A stretch of DNA of 6,374 nucleotides from Armatimonadota bacterium (lineage in GTDB: Bacteria > Armatimonadota > Zipacnadia > Zipacnadales > FEN-943), in contig JAKORR010000167.1 in NCBI GenBank assembly GCA_029777735.1, positions 1 through 6,374 of the forward strand, in the 5' to 3' direction. The first letter of the stretch is position 1; each line of letters opens with the position of its first letter. Shown piece after piece: positions 6,228-6,374 of this stretch. The notes beneath the pieces were generated by a model. That model had not been told where the DNA came from, searched no databases, and saw nothing but the letters and a program-made list of their open reading frames with translations. A program made the translations under genes and the position numbers.

Positions 6228-6374
6228 TCGTGAGGGCCTAGGGCAAGAATAATCACAGGGCAACCGACGTCCAGCTGGGCTCCGGAGCAGAATATCGGCC
6301 TACTTCAATGGGAAAACCAGCCACCTGCGTGCACCTGTTCCTGCCGGGCAGCGACAGCCACCAGCTGCCTTGGC

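Larger units (their letters stand above)
6082..6374. other. Region downstream of uvrC with no confident gene
   Basis: No frame across this stretch resembles a known protein. Two weak candidates touch the right edge. One is a minus-strand frame ending at TGA (6255-6253), open for 40 codons to the edge, which could be the end of a convergent gene. The other is a plus-strand frame from the ATG at 6308, open for 22 codons to the edge, with no nearby ribosome site. They overlap, so at most one is likely real. The region also has two inverted repeats (listed separately) and back-to-back palindromes CCAGCTGG (6271-6278) and GCTCCGGAGC (6279-6288). No tRNA was seen. Confidence 0.45.

Overview
This is a bacterial chromosomal window of roughly 60% G+C (judged by eye). 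It carries the two core subunits of nucleotide excision repair and, divergently, an ABC exporter. The coding density, strong G/C bias at third codon positions and fully conserved housekeeping proteins suggest ordinary vertically inherited chromosome, not a mobile island. I cannot name the phylum. No rRNA, tRNA, CRISPR array, transposase or phage gene is recognisable.

Left part (1-1549, minus strand): an uninterrupted reading frame for a type IV (MsbA/BmrA-like) ABC half-transporter, with six membrane spans followed by an ATPase domain. The frame runs off the left edge just after Walker B, so the D-loop end, H-loop and C-terminus are outside the window.

Divergent promoter region (1550-1915): a probable -10/-35 pair for the exporter near 1596-1624, and an extended -10 element (1842-1850) for uvrB. 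A structured leader of about 60 nt lies between that -10 and the uvrB start.

Centre and right (1916-6081, plus strand): uvrB (658 codons when started at 1916) and uvrC (638 codons), separated by 272 nt with no convincing plus-strand gene. UvrB is the damage-verifying helicase-like protein and UvrC makes both incisions. Each carries a UVR coiled-coil domain through which UvrB recruits UvrC, so the pair forms one working unit. UvrA, which loads UvrB, is not in the window. UvrC has a basic insertion of about 24 residues after its GIY-YIG domain. The two genes share a 12-nt leader motif, GTGAGGYCACCG, just in front of an ATG.

Right end (6082-6374): no confident gene. It holds two successive inverted repeats, consistent with a 3' end or a convergent intergenic region, and weak partial ORFs touching the edge.

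I found no clear new biological system. The best leads are the shared uvrB/uvrC leader motif with its competing hairpins and out-of-frame ATG, the UvrC insertion, and a minus-strand coding-like stretch in the uvrB-uvrC gap.
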